Positions 43,901-58,900 of a DNA stretch of 64,000 nt are shown here, one piece after another; the stretch's first letter is position 1, and each line of letters starts with the position of its first letter. A program made the position numbers and the translations under genes. Source of the DNA: Phallusia fumigata (taxonomy: Eukaryota; Chordata; Ascidiacea; Phlebobranchia; Ascidiidae); contig QXVZ01034699.1 in the NCBI GenBank assembly GCA_008931825.1, positions 62,001-126,000 of the forward strand, written 5' to 3'. Under the pieces are notes generated by a model. It had not been told where the DNA came from and ran no database searches. It worked only from the letters and a program-made list of their open reading frames with translations.

Positions 43901-46900
43901 TAAAGTAGTTATCAGATCGAAATTGCGTTTTTCGCGAACTAGGTGGTACGCGTCGAAATTGTTTTACCTCCAAGTGGTACGCAACCACAAAAAGGTTGGG
44001 AATCACTGGTATAAGCAATAAGATTAAATATTTTTGCCACTTTTGGAAGTGTGAATTAAATTGCTTGGATAGTTCGGAAATTACAGATTCCACAAAAAGC
44101 CAGAATCGGTTATGATAAAAATACGCTTTGACTTAATGAGTCAGTGGGATTTAAATATAGATTTCTACACAACCGCATAATAAAGTCTTCATCAGCAATT
44201 TGAAAAGCTGTAAACATTAATGATTGTAATACCGGGCCAAGCGCGCTACAAAGTTTATCGACATTAGCGTTTTTTTTAATATTGATAGTTTATTGCCTAC
44301 CCCCCTAAACTCCGGCTAGTTGCGCCACTGCATGTAACAACATCCAGTGCACCAACATAGATCACAACATAAGGCCTTATAGGTTTTATCTAGTTTTTGA
44401 ATATTAGGGAATTTCCCCAAATCCAAGTTAATGATATATACGTTTTATTGTCATGTTTGGGGGAATTCCCAAATTTGAATTATCGAACCCCCGCTTTCAG
44501 GAAACCCTCCTGAGTTAACTTACGAGCTTACTATAATGGGTCAAATGATAAAACAATGTCTGAGCTTGATGAAATTTAGTCGGTTTTCAGAAATATGATT
44601 GTGGTATTGATTGTTGTGTTGAACCCAAAGGCTCACCAGTGGACATTTTATTTCCATAAAGTTTGTAGATTGCACAAAGGGGTGTGTCATTCCGTTTTCT
44701 TAGTTATCATTATAATCACAAACTCTTTTATTAAATTAAAATTTCATCAACGATTATATCATATCAGGGAATTAATTAAAATATTTAACAGTTCTTGACT
44801 GTTGTTTTGTTACCCAATTCTGTTTGGTATTCTGCCAAAATTAATACAGGCCTTGGAAACGTATATTCTGTATTCGAAAGATTTATTTTAGAATTGCCAG
44901 CTATTCTACTTATTCCACTATCATATCATCTTTAGGTATTGTGTAAACATATTTTTGTGCAGGAGCAATTCGAAAAGGAACTGTGGATATTTTGGTGGGG
45001 TGAAGAGCCGAGTGTTGATGAGATCTCTCGACAAAAAGACTTAAGGGGTAATGTTGTTCGTGTTACTTGTTAGTTGTACAATAGCAACAGAATTTTCTAT
45101 AGGTCCAAAATGTGTTTGCTCTCAGACTTTCTGTCTTAAATGCAAAACCAGGGAGTCAGAGATAAAAAGTTTGACTCCGACTCCTAGTATCTCTAGAATG
45201 CCGACTCAGACTCCCAGTATTACTAGGATGCTGACTCTAACTCCCGAGTCCCTGTGTTACTAGGATTTAGACTATAAATCTCAGAAGTCTGATTACCTTA
45301 GTTTGTCATTTCAGTTTATTTAAAGGCTAAAATAGTGAATAGTGAAATCTCGATACAAAATGATCTAAAAGTATTGCCAACACTCGCCAAAATTTTCCAT
45401 TTAAAACAAAACTTAGCAACATTGCTTAATTATGAAAAATCGGCTACAAATATTTAATTGGACTTTAGGAGTCATAATTTTTTATCTGATGGCCACCTTG
45501 CATTTTTCCATCTATTTGTAGCAATCTTGTACAAGTTTTCCAATATTTGTTCCATTTAGCCCCCTCTGAATATAATCCGGCACCTCCAGCAGAGCTCTGG
45601 CAACTATGAAATTGCCACTACACTTCTGATACAGTGATGTGGTTAGCACAATACCATCACCTGATTGTCTAAAATGTTATAATAGTCATAATTATTGTGG
45701 GTTTGGATTACCCAAACCTCAAACACACAAGGAGGTGGTGCCTGGGCGCCTCCAAGATCTCCTTTATCTTTTATCAGCCATTTGAAAAAAAAAATCCTAA
45801 AAAATAGCTATATGCATTGGCTATCAGCAGTCTACATGTTCAACGAGCTTCGTCCAAATCCCCAATACGATTGAATTGAATGAATATTGGACAGGTTCAA
45901 ATTGCATTGCATTTTTCTAAAATTTTAAAATCAGAAAAGCGGAATGAATTAGCGATGTACATTAGCCCATGATGTAAACAGGCTTAATTATGGGTCCCCT
46001 TCCATGAAGGGGACACATTGTTTTTTTTTACTCTGTTTTTTTACTCTGTTTTTTTTCCTCTGTTTTTTTTCTTTTTTTTTTTCTTTTTTTCTTTTTTCTG
46101 TCTAACGCGAGTTTGTTCCCACGTTTGACCTAGAAGGAGTTGTTCAAATTTATTCAAATTTTCACATATGATTGATGCATATCTGAAGTTATGCACTGAC
46201 ACCTTTTTACCTCAATTCCCCCATCAGTTCACCCACAGGCCCCCTATTTTAATAGTTGATACAATACAAAGTATGTTAAATGATTTTTAGGCTTTAGTTT
46301 GGATTCACCCATTTTTTACCCAATCCCACATATTTAGTTTTTTATTTACATGCAGTTTACATCAGACATACTAATCCAAATGTATTGAAATTTAAAATGT
46401 ACATATGTAGGGTGCTGCTCATTGGTTGTTTAAAATTTTAGCATGATCGGTCAAGTATTTACCCTGACAGCTACAAATATGTGTTTAAACACTAACTGTT
46501 TTGCCCCAAATGCTAAACGACCAGACGCGAGGGAATGATGGACGAGTTTATGACACAAGCAGCGCAACGCTCAGCGGTTGGTAACAGGCTGCTACTTTAC
46601 ACATAAACGGGCGTTTATTCAGTGTGGCAAGGCAGCCGTTTCGCTGATTAAAACTAAGCAGTGATGAGCTCAATCAGGGGCGGATCTAGAAAAAACTTGA
46701 GGGGGGTGTTCATGCATAGGCGCCTAATTGCAAAAATCGGTGGAAAGCCAGAACTTATTTACGATATTTAGTAAAAAACGAAAGGCCATCTATATGCAGT
46801 CGCACAGTTTTTGTCACACGAGACAAATATACATCTTTAGCTGCTCNGCCAGAACTTATTTACGATATTTAGTAAAAAACGAAAGGCCATCTATATGCAG

Positions 46901-49900
46901 TCGCACAGTTTTTGTCACACGAGACAAATATACATCTTTAGCTGCTCAACAAATTTTATGAGTCAAATTCTGGTTGCAGATGGCAGACGGTTACGGCATC
47001 TTGAACACAATTTAACGTTTAAATCCAAAGGATAAAGTTGCTAGCAAAACTGACTGACCTTCTTTTAACCTACGTGAAGTATCAACAAAATCGCAATGTA
47101 AACGCTCAAAAAACAGATGCCTCTTGTTAACATTGGTTGTCAACTAACAGCTTTAATCTCATTTAAAGCCGGTTAATAATGAGTTAATTCGCGCTAAAGG
47201 CACAACATTTTATTTAACAACGATCAACTTTGTGTTCCAGCAAACTAAGAGGTAACAACATGACCTTAACCATACTTACAGTGTCGTCACAGACGTTGAT
47301 AAAGTCCCACAAGGAAATTTCATGCCAAAAGTTGTCTACCTGCCCGACTGAGTTGCGGGTAGGAGGCAAATGACACTTTGTGCGCATTTAAGTGCAAGAC
47401 CACACGAATTAAAACCCATCGCTATCGTAAATTGGGTTACTCGCAATCATAGTGATGTCATTGCACAATAACAGCAAAACGTTGCTTAAAACATAATAAT
47501 ATTCATTATTTATGATATCCAGAGTTGTCACTTCAGATTTCTGTTGCAAAGCAATGTCCGCGTGACAACGGGTTTATCAAGTGTTCGACAAACGTAAAAC
47601 AGTTTCGGTTTTCACTCTTTCGAAAAGTCCATTAGCGTTAATGACAGATGAAAAAAGGCGGAAGGACTCAACGATAACGTTTTCAGTTTTTTGTTAACGA
47701 ACATTTCTCATTTGTTTGCTACTGCCGAATTAATCCTCAAATCCGCAGCACCTCGGCCTTCCTGTAAGTGAGCGCCAGTGTGTCCATGTCATAAATGTCA
47801 GTTGCTATTTCGCCACCTTAGTGCAGGTGCGTTTGACGTGATTGGAGCTTTTGAACATCCAGAATAACATAAACATTTCAGATAATGCCATTGTCGACGA
47901 ATTACATCAAAAATTGTAATTGAAAGCCTAATTCAAATTCGCGTTGTTTTCAACAAAGTTTCTTTCTATTCCTTGATGCTTAACTTGTCTACAAGCTATA
48001 AAAATAGAATGAAAACGTTTCCAAACCCTGTATTATTCATTTGATTAAGCAGACTACCATAACAGTTATCTACTACTATAAAACGTGCTGGAAGAAATGG
48101 CTGTCACAATAAGCTTTAGTTGCGTAACAATGGGATAATTGTTGTGACGTAACAAAAGTTCTTTGCCTAATGTGCACTCTTGTGGCTGCGTGGGATAGAC
48201 TCATTGTAGGGGAGTTCATTGGCCTAATGACTAGCATATTTTGATGTGTATACATCATAAGACCGTTGTAATGCAGCAAATGCAAGGTCATTAAAGCATC
48301 GCCTACGTCTGGCGGTGTCCATCAGCGAGTTTCGTTTATTTGCTGAGGGGGTGTTCTAACACCTAACACCCCCCCTCCCCTAAATCCGCCCATGACCTGA
48401 ATATGTTTGCTATTTTGCGATGTAGAAGACAGAGCAATTTATTTATTCGTTTTTATTTTTTGCACATTTCTGAAACCGCGTTGGAAATGGTCGTTTGTGC
48501 AGTTTGCTGTTGCTCGACCAAAGGTCACTGCAGGTCAAACTATTGCTTAATGGTACTGTGGGGTTCCATTTATGCTTTCGACATTGAGATTGAAATTGAC
48601 ATGATGCCCCCCATGATTTAGTTAGATTATAAAGTGAAATCTTTACTTTTTGTTGAAATTTGTAAAAACTGTTTCTTATACCGACCACGTCCTAAAAACA
48701 TCACTTCTATTCAGAAATTGCATGTATGTGGGGACACATATGTTTATGCTAGCAGAAACAAACATGTTATAAAATGCTGAGGGATTGAGGGACCCAATTT
48801 AATGCGGGTATTGAATATATATCGAATGTAATAAAAGACATGATATATGCGGAGAACATTTTGAGGTGGTTGCATAGGTGTCGATTCCCGGGGTGGCAGG
48901 GGTGGCAGCCACCCCACTGAAAATATTTAGGGTGGCAGCCATTATAAAAAGTCTATGCTGCCACCCCAGATATTTTCTAGATTCATTATGATTGGTTTAC
49001 ATCAAGCAAGTGCAATGCGAGTGACACAAATTTCATTTCTTTCGTTAAACAATGCAGGAGTTCTAATTTTGCACGTCTTTTGTGCTATATGCACCGATAA
49101 TATTAGCGATAACAGATAATATATTGACGCTGTAAACAAATACATATAATTCGATCACATGTTAGGCCGCGTGGATTTGATCATTTCGCCACCCCACATG
49201 AAAAAAAATTTGCTCAAAAATTGACGCTTATGGGTGGTATGTGGAATAAAAATATGGAGAACGCCACCTCTCTGGTGTTGTAACAAGAGTGTTGTTGGGC
49301 ACATTGCAGTGAAGCAATTGTTTTGTATCTGAAAGTACTGTTGTAAAACAGAAAATCTGGATAAAGTGAGGTAAACATGGCAACTTGTTTTATGTGGAAT
49401 TGGCGAAGATTTAATCAAGAGCCTTATACTAGAAAAATAGTACACAAATCATTTAGACCTCCAGTTTTATCAGAATTAGGCAAAGATCTGGATTAACCGT
49501 TTTTACTGTGTCTAAAAAGACATGTAATATAAAACGGTGCAAGTTAGGGGCATATGTGCAGAAACAATAATGTCATAAAAAGCGTAGGTAACTATTAGAC
49601 CCAATACATAATATTGTAGTGAAGACATATCATTTTTCAAATAGACTGTAATTTCCAACGAAAGAACTTAACATATAACTATTATCTTTAATCCTTAACA
49701 TTTTATTTGGGTTTCATTTCACGCTTTTGACACCAGGTTTCCCTGGAAAATTCTGTGTCAAAATGTTTACACTTGAGCTAAAAATTTTTATTTTAGATGA
49801 AAGCAGTGGTTGTTGGGAAGAAGGTCTTTCTTATGAATGTCGTTCTTTACTGTTTAAGGCTATTCATAACTTGGTGGAAAGGTTAGTAATGGTTGGAAGA

Positions 49901-52900
49901 AGTATTTTCGAAATAGAATAATCAATTCCAAAACTGATATTTATGTTGGGTAATAGAAACTAATAATATTTTTTCCACAACTGTGTCTAAATGTAAATAA
50001 ATTATACTTTGTATAAAAGCATGTACCATTTGCAAAAACAACAGTGCCGATTGGGATGTTTATAGCACAATAGCAGGGTATTCTACAATTAGTAGTTTGG
50101 AATTCAGAATATCCAATCAAGTCTAAATAATATTTGCAAGATTGATTACTAATGCACCTGATCTTGCTGATGCTGCTGAAAATTAGACAATTGGTTCCAA
50201 TTACCTTGTTTGGATTCAAATCCTAACAATTCAATACTAACAATAAAATAGTGTCTTTATGTGGTTAAAAGTTTTGCATCATTAGCGAAAAATTTGGATG
50301 CTTTGTTGACCCATGCAACTCGTTTATATCATTAGCTGTCAAGACACGACGCTAGCTAAACAACTTTTTGTTTACACCTTTGCATAATAACCACATGCCT
50401 GAGGTTGTTTTAATGATGAAAGAGAAATATTTCTAATGTATAAAGAATTACCAACTTTTATATTAAACTAAACATATTACGAAATTTGAAATTTATTAAA
50501 ATGATCTGTTATGGGGACTTGTGTGTTTCTGGCTGCAGAAACAAGCATGTCATTAAAGCTTAGATAACTATAGAACCCAATGTAAATACAGTGAATATAT
50601 ATAAATTTCTTTCACATTGGGCAGTGACTTTAGTGATCAAGTTTTAGACTGTTTTTGTGTTTGACCCTGTGACCCCAAGACGTTACCTGTTGTCCCTCCT
50701 AAAATTCAGATTGTTAAACAATGTCTAAATAGTATGTCCTTGTCATGCATTGACTGTTGTGTTTTGCCCAATAGCCCCAGAAGGTACCCTACTCACCCCT
50801 GAAGTTTTTAGGAAATAACAAAACTAAAACTTAATATTGTTTGTTGAAAATATCATTGAGGTACAATAAATGCTGTGTTAACCACACAGCCCCATCAAAT
50901 GATTTGCTAGCCCTCTAATCTTGTAGATTGTGCCATAATGTTGTAGCATCACCAACTCTTTTAATAAACTGAACAGACTATAAGTAAATAACTTTTGAAC
51001 TAAACTAAATTTTTTATTTGTGGTTTGTATTTGTTTTCTTTGGCCACAAGCCCTCAGCAGTTACTCTCATAAATGGGTTAAATAATTAAGCAATGTCCAA
51101 ATTCAATCAAGTTGTGACAGATTGTCTGTTGGGTCACTGTGGCATCATCAATTTTGTGTAGTCATCATGCCCATTTATTATAAGATTTTGGATTGATATT
51201 TTAGATTCATAACGACTATTCTAGAATATCCAGTTATTCTTCTATGAACATCGCTAACTGCAAGTATGTAGATTAGGGAGATATTATAGAATAATATAAA
51301 AATATTTCTGATCTAGAACATCAATTTAATTCTGTTAAATTGAACTTAAACACAAATGTTTAAACCCACAAATAAATTCGAATGGTTTGATTCAAAATTA
51401 TATTACCTGATTAAATAGTACTTTTAGATTAAAGTACTTAATGATGAAAATCAGTGTTAAATCTTTTTTTAGGTGTTTGTTAAATGAGGGATTTGTCAGA
51501 GTTGGTCGATGGTTTGTGAAACCTCTTGGCAGAGACACAGAAGAAGATATTTGGTAAGAATGTCATGAACTAAGATGTAAAAAATGAATGAATGTATGTA
51601 ATAGTCAGTAGTGATGCACCGAATCGCGTAAATTAGGTTCGGACTGAAATCGAATATTCGGCGGTTTTTGCCGAATAAATTCGTACGTTACGCTTTTGAC
51701 AGAATCATATGAGTTTTGCTGCCATGCAAAACAGTCGTGCTACAACAGGATAGTTGTGTAATTGTGTTGCAGTGTTATCTTGGCTCTGTGGACTTTAATG
51801 TTGCCTCGGCGGTCGTTGCCAGCTTCCAAATGAAATACTGATCTTTTACCGGGGGTGGACACAACGATAATGCTTTAATAAAACTAGTGCAAAACGCAAT
51901 AAACAAAATAACATTTGACTGTTAAGGCCTCGATTTTAAAAAGGGTCTGGTGTTAGCAGACATAACTACCATAATTTACCACAAACAGCAGCAAAAATAC
52001 CCTGTTTAACAGTTTTGTTACGTAACTGAACAATCATATATCCTTTGTTGCACTTTTTCGTTGTGAGGCCTATTAGTTAAAGCGCAGTTTGAAAGATTGT
52101 GTGATACGTAATAACACGCACAACATGTGTCTTTTTCATCTAATTACGTGTCCATAATCTGACATTGTAAAATACAAACATCGTTTTGGGTAAAGACAAA
52201 TATCACTAAGGCTCGAACACTTGGCAAGCTAGAACGTCATTTCTTGCGTGCGTAAAAGTTCGGTTTCAACCGAATCGTAACAAATTATTCGGCCGAAACC
52301 GAATCTTCGTCAAAATCGCTGATTTGGCCGAATAAGTTCGGCAAACCGAAGCTTCGTCACATCACTAATAGTCACTCCATATTCAATAAAAATTTTAAAT
52401 TTTAGAACTGTGAATTGTTGCTTGTTATCCTGCTATTTCACACATAAACATTAATAGAAAATGTAAATCTGCCATTTTGATACAGTTCTGTATAAACTGC
52501 ATGACAGTTGTTTGTTTCCTTCTTTGTACACAACCTATGATGTAAAGCAAGTGTCCTATGGATATTTATTGGTCCTCTTTCAGAAAAGGAACACATTGTT
52601 TTCACTTGTTTTTTTTCTGTTTGTTGTAAGACAAGTTTGTTTGCATGGTAATGAAAGAGTTTTCTGAATGAAGTTAAATTTGCACACATGTATTGATAAG
52701 TTATGCTTTGATAGCTTTTTAACCCAATTCACCTATTGGTTTGACCCACAGGCCCCCAATATGTGAAATTGTAAAAACTGATATCTATATAAGACTAGTA
52801 AATAACCTAGCATATACCATTTTACCTCCTTTAAAAGTACTTTGGATAACATGCGTTAAATGGCTATTTGCCAAATCGATCCCTGTTTTCACTTCTATGT

Positions 52901-55900
52901 GTCAAAAAAAAGTTTCAAATTTCTTTTTGCAGTGATAGATTTTCCTTTTCCTTTTCATTCTTTCTTCATGGAGAGAGTTCAGTGTGTACCACTGTTGAAG
53001 TTGCAAAACACCAAACTTTAGAAAGGCTTAGCTACCAATACGTCCAAAGAATTCTTTCAAATATACACCAAAACAAATCAGGTATTTTATTCAAATTATG
53101 TTTGGAGAAGTCACTTAGTTAACTTTTGGTAGAAAAGCTGCTTGAGAGCTACCCTCAAATTTGGTGAATATTGTGGTATTAGGTAATTTCTTTTCACAAC
53201 CGACCCAAGTTGAACGTTTATTCCTCAACTAGTATGTTTTTCTTTTCCAGTTGTCTTAGCTCCTTTTGGACTGGAAGCCAAACTTACTGGAGCAGTTTAT
53301 CGATCACCTCATGATCCAACAGTAAAAAAACTAATGGAAGAGTGGGCTCCATTTTATCCATTGGGAAATGCAGAAGATACAATGCCAGTATGCACTTAAA
53401 TTTTATCCGACTTTTGCTGACTAAGTTTAATAAATCTGTAGATATTAGGTATGTTTGGAAAATGTGTGTGGTAGCTTAACATACCGCTTTTTCTAAAGGA
53501 TGATGAAGCAAGTGATGATGATGTTTATGATGACCATATTCCTGTACCTCCAGTGGTTGAAGTTGTTGTTGGTAAGTGCTACCCTTAAAATTAGTTGCCT
53601 GGTGTGCTAATGTTCAGCGAGCTACTTAATAACAATTTCATTCTGTTTTTTTTTCTTTTTCTAGCTTGCCATATCGTTTTGCTATGAAATGTTTGGTTGA
53701 TTTGGATGAAACTTTTACAGCTGGTAGATAAGATCTTGGTGTTGTGCCATCTGTTTTGTTTGTCCCCATAGCCTCGGTGGTTACCCCTTTAGCCCCAAAA
53801 GAGTAAAACGTTTTTCAAACATTTTGCATGCCCCAACAAACAAAAAGTTTCTGTGATTATAAGGTTTATACGTAAAAATGAAGTTAAGTCAAACAGAATA
53901 TGAACTGCTTCCCAGTTGAATGGAAGTTTAGTAGGTGGTGGTTTAAGTCAGGGGTTGTCAACAACTGAGTGTGAATGAGGCTTTAGTGGTTGTTTTGTGG
54001 CTCTCTGTGGTGGTTAAACTTTTAAACAATCTCCAATTGAGATGAGATTTTAATATATTTTAGGTTGGGCTGTTGTGGTGTATCGATTGCTAAATTTTAT
54101 GTAATAGCCCCAGCAGTTACCCGACTAGCCCCTAAAGAGTCAAATGACTAAACAATGTCCAAATCAGTTGAAATTCGGTTTGTATAACATGCCATTGTAG
54201 TGGACTGACTTCTTTTTTGACCCCATAGCAGCAGCAGTTTCCCTACCAACCCTCTAACATTGGTGAAATTATTAAACAATGTTCAAATTGGGTAAAATTT
54301 AAACAATTTGACCCAGAAGTTACCCCCACTAACCCCCTAAAATGGGTAAAATTATTAAAGTATGTCCAAATTGGATGATTTTGATTTTTGATACTTAATG
54401 TAACATGCAATTGCAGTGTATTGTTTTTTGTTTGACCCCACATCCCCAGCAGTTACCCCACCAGCCCCCTAAAATGAGTCAAATTACTAAGCAATGGTTA
54501 AATCAGTTGAAATTTGGACTGTCTATCCAACATTTCATGGTGGTGCAATAATTGCTTTTTTTGCTCTCGAGCCCCAGCAGTTACCTCTTGGTCTTCCTAA
54601 AATTGGTAAAATTTTTAAACAATGTCCAAACTGGATACAACTTTGACAGTTTGTGGAACATGTCAGGTTGGTGCACTGATTGTTTTGTTTATACCTAAAG
54701 CCTGACATGTATTAAGAAATGCATAATCTATAACTTTGTATGTGTGGGGACCCATGCGTTTCTGCTAGCAGAAACAATCATGTCATAAAAAGCCAAGTAA
54801 ATTTGGGACCTTATGTAAAATAATGTACGGAATATATCCTATTTAAATCGGGTGATAGTGTAAAATAAAGTGTATATATGGTAAGCCACCCTTCTAGTTA
54901 CTGCTTGAACTTTGTGTGACCATTTGATAAAGATTTGTCTGGAATTAGATTATGCAGAACATATGATTTTCTGAACAATCAAACACTTGCAGAACAGGAA
55001 ATCTGTCTCTTTTTTTGTTTTAGAAATTAGTGGTTTTCATAAATATGTTGTATGTGCAGGTGGAGTGCATATGAACTATCCATCACAATTTGTTTTGGTC
55101 CCTGTTGTCGGAATTCCAAGTGGCAATGAACTAACAAACAAACAAACCGCTTGGGGAGGTGGTAAGTTTTTTTACAGAGATGTGATGTAACTTACTTGTT
55201 TTGACAAAAACGTTTTATAAGGTCTTTCAACTTCAGTTGAAAAAACACCCACAAATGGCCAGTCATCTTTGCCCAGACACACTGAAAATTTGACAGGTGA
55301 CCTTCACTGTTCTGATCCAACATCAACAAACAATACAAGTATTTATTCTTTAGTTTGGCTCTGTTTTAACTGAATGATGATTCCTCACAAATTATTTACT
55401 CAGTAACTTTTACATAACTGCCATCTCAGTTAAAGTTTTTTTTTATGCAGATAAAATGTATCAAGGTCGAGTTCCAAGTAAAGCTTGTGTGCTTTCCAAT
55501 GGCATGTTAAAGCGTGTTCGATGTGGAAGCCACAAAACTACACATAAACTAAAATCAGTGTTTCCAAACCAAATCTCTGAAACAACAACAAGGTATTTAG
55601 ATACTCGTGTATTTTTTGAAAAATAACTATGTCTATGGGCCCCTTAGGGGGTCATACGTTGTGTTCATTTTAAAAAAATGGCAAAAAAGTAAGCCCAATT
55701 TTTTAAATTTTAACACATGATGGATGGGCATGTAAATTTGTGACTGACAACTTCAGTAAATTGGTGGACCCATTGTAATGCGGATATTAAACATATATAT
55801 CCAGTGTATTAAAGAAAAGGGGACAAAAGGTGAAAGATATCAATAAATGGGTTATATGTGCAATGCAAACATTGAGATAGCTGCCTCTGTAGTTTTTGTT

Positions 55901-58900
55901 TTGTTTTTAATAGTGAGCAATCAGATGTGACAGCATCAGTCCAAACATCTACGGAATCATCACTAGCGTGGGGTTTGGGTGATACTTACAAAAATGTTAG
56001 GTACAAAATGAATATATTGCATGCAATAAGTTAGTTGAACTTTTAACATATATGTTTTGTACATTTAAGGGTAAATTTCTCCGCAAACCATAGCAACAAT
56101 TTTTCTCCTGATGAAAGAAAGAACAAGCCTGGAAGACCGTTACATCTGCAAAGTTTTCACCACAGAGTTTCAAGCAATCAAGCAACAGTTTCAAACTCAT
56201 CTACCTTAGTATCCCCTTGTTCCAATGTAACACAATCTATGCAAAGGACTAGTGAACCAACAGATTCAAAAAACTTTTCCAATACAACTATGTACTTTGG
56301 ATTAAAACAGCAACATGCTGTTGAGGAAATAATGAATTTGCAGACTCCTGATGTTAAAATACAGCAATATAAGCAACCTGAGACGATTTTAGATGTGAAT
56401 TCCAGGCCATTTGTGAATTTGGAATGCCCAAATCAAGCTTGGGTGAATGAAGAAATGGAGCAGGAAAATATACCCCAAAATAATCCATTGCCAACTTGTG
56501 TTGATGATTTAATAGAGATTAAACAAGTGGTAATTGAAACAAATTGAAACCTTTTCAATATTTTAACAACATATGTTATTGTATGGAAATCTTCATTACG
56601 TTCAAAAATTGAGATTATCTTTTTTTGAAAATCTAAAGGTTAGAGATTGGAAAACCTACAAGTTGCCAAACATCTGTGATGATACAGTGAAAAGTATTTC
56701 ATCTGTAAAAAAGCCTGCCATGTGCCGAGATGGTTTGGATCCAGGTTTGCAAGTTGGCTTTGTCCATCGAAGAAATTCCGTTTTAGCCATTGGTGACCAT
56801 TATCTATGGTAAGTTTGTATAAAATACCTGCTAAAGTTGGAGTCTGTGGGTAGTACTTTTGTCCAAATAGTATTTCTACATGTAGGTAAAACCATTTTGT
56901 GGTGATCATGAACTACTTTCGAGTAAAATGAGGTCTAATGTTTAAACACTGTCTGAATTAGAAGAAATTTGGACAGTTTATAGAACACGCTATTGTTAAA
57001 CAATGTCTCAACTGGTCGAGTTCTGTAGATATGTGTGAGATTGGTGGCACAATTTTTTGAGCTTTAATCCATAACAATACAAATCGTGGTAATCTGCGAA
57101 AGTTTATGTATGAAACAAATGCACAACTTCATAGATAATCGTTATGCTATGTCCCGCATTAAAAGTCTCATTAAAATTATCTGCTACTGTTCTGCATACA
57201 TATTTGTAGCACTCTACAATTTTTGACATGTATCTAGGAAAATGCAAATTTACAAATTATACCCTGGAAAGGCTTAAATATAATAAATATAATAACCAAT
57301 GAAAAAGCGTTAAGAGTGTATGTGGAATAGCAGTATAGAACCCTTGCAGTTTTTTTTTAAACTAATGTTGTTCTTATTTCTTATTCGTAAAAGCCAAGAC
57401 CCAAAGAGATTGAAGTTGACACCTGATGAAGTTGATAATATAATGGATGATAAAAGGAATGATCCACTTGGTAACTTTGGAACTAACTCAATGTATTCAA
57501 AAGATTGTTCATCCCAACAGGTTCTAGGTAAGCTATTGAATACATACTAATTAATGCTTTTACTCATACTTGTCTTCCTAATATAGGCACAGTTAAAGGA
57601 GAACTGGCAGGAATGATGGTTCCCTCTGATCCTTATGCTTTTGATGAAGATGTTGATGATACAGCTACATCCAACAGCTTATCATCAGCAGACATTATAC
57701 TAAAACACCCCTCAGCATCACAGCAAGCAATTTGGCCTAATTCTTCATGGCAGTCGATGACCAATCCTGTTTGTGGAAGTAACTTTACAGATCAAAAAAT
57801 AATTAAAGCGGTAAGTCTAACGTTGATTGGTTTCTATTGTTTGTTTTGGTCCCTCTAGAGAAAAAGTCATTCAAATATCTCAAAATTTGCAGATGATAGA
57901 TGGTTGTTTTTAGACTGATTGTGCAAGCCCTTACAACCCAAAATATACATTTATTCACTTCTGTTTTGTGCGAAACTGTCCTAAATGCAACACATCAAGG
58001 GTGATTGACCTATTTTCCAACAGACACAGCCAAGCAGTTGATATTACACCACTGCTTTACCTTTAAAACAGGCTTTCTCTCGATGCTTGGCAGTTATTTA
58101 GTTTGTGAATTTTAAGCTGTGATTGTGTAGTGGTTTGTTATATCACGCTGTAAAATACACTATATTACGTTACCTCCACTCCTATTTATAGTAGTGCTCT
58201 ACTGTACAGTAGTATATTTGGTCTGTCAAAGGGTGTAACACTGTTGTTGAATTTATACTACATCAAAAACAATGTTGAAAAAAGTTCTAACATATTGCTT
58301 AGTGAGGCTCTATGGTTCAAATAATGTTTTTGACATACAGATTATAATTGACATGATGCTAGAATGATTTAGTTGAGTTTTGCAATGTATTCTTTGCTTG
58401 TTTGATTTTTTCGTTACAAACCTAAAACTAACCACAGCCTATTAACAATTAGCGATTATGAGTATTTGGTGACCCATGTGTTTATGCTTGCAGTAAAAAT
58501 TATGTTACACACTGCCAAGGGAATAGGGGTCTAACACAGTCCAGTTATTGAATCCATATCTATCATAATAAAACGGAATGGTATGTATACAGGGAAAATT
58601 TCATTTAATGAGTCATAGTGTATGTCCAATGGCGAATGTAGAACACCACCACTCTATTTTTAGTATGGCAAAAAACTTACATGTGTTTATTACATGCAGG
58701 AAAGTTACAGTGTCAGTGGAAAAAGTCAATTGGAAGAGTTGTTAACAAACTCACATACCATGTTGCCAACATCAGGTAAGATTTTGTTAAAATCAGTTTA
58801 ATTGTTTTTTACACCAAGTGTTGCTTTTAGATGTTCCAGGTCCTACTGCCTCTTATCTTCCAACAAGGATGTCTGAATCAGACCTCAAGGTTAGACAAGT

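Noticed and set aside
48373-48394. CRISPR-like or tandem direct repeats around the duplicated segments
   Set aside because: The direct copies are either N-joint assembly duplicates or transposon ends; this is an animal genome and no spacer array exists.
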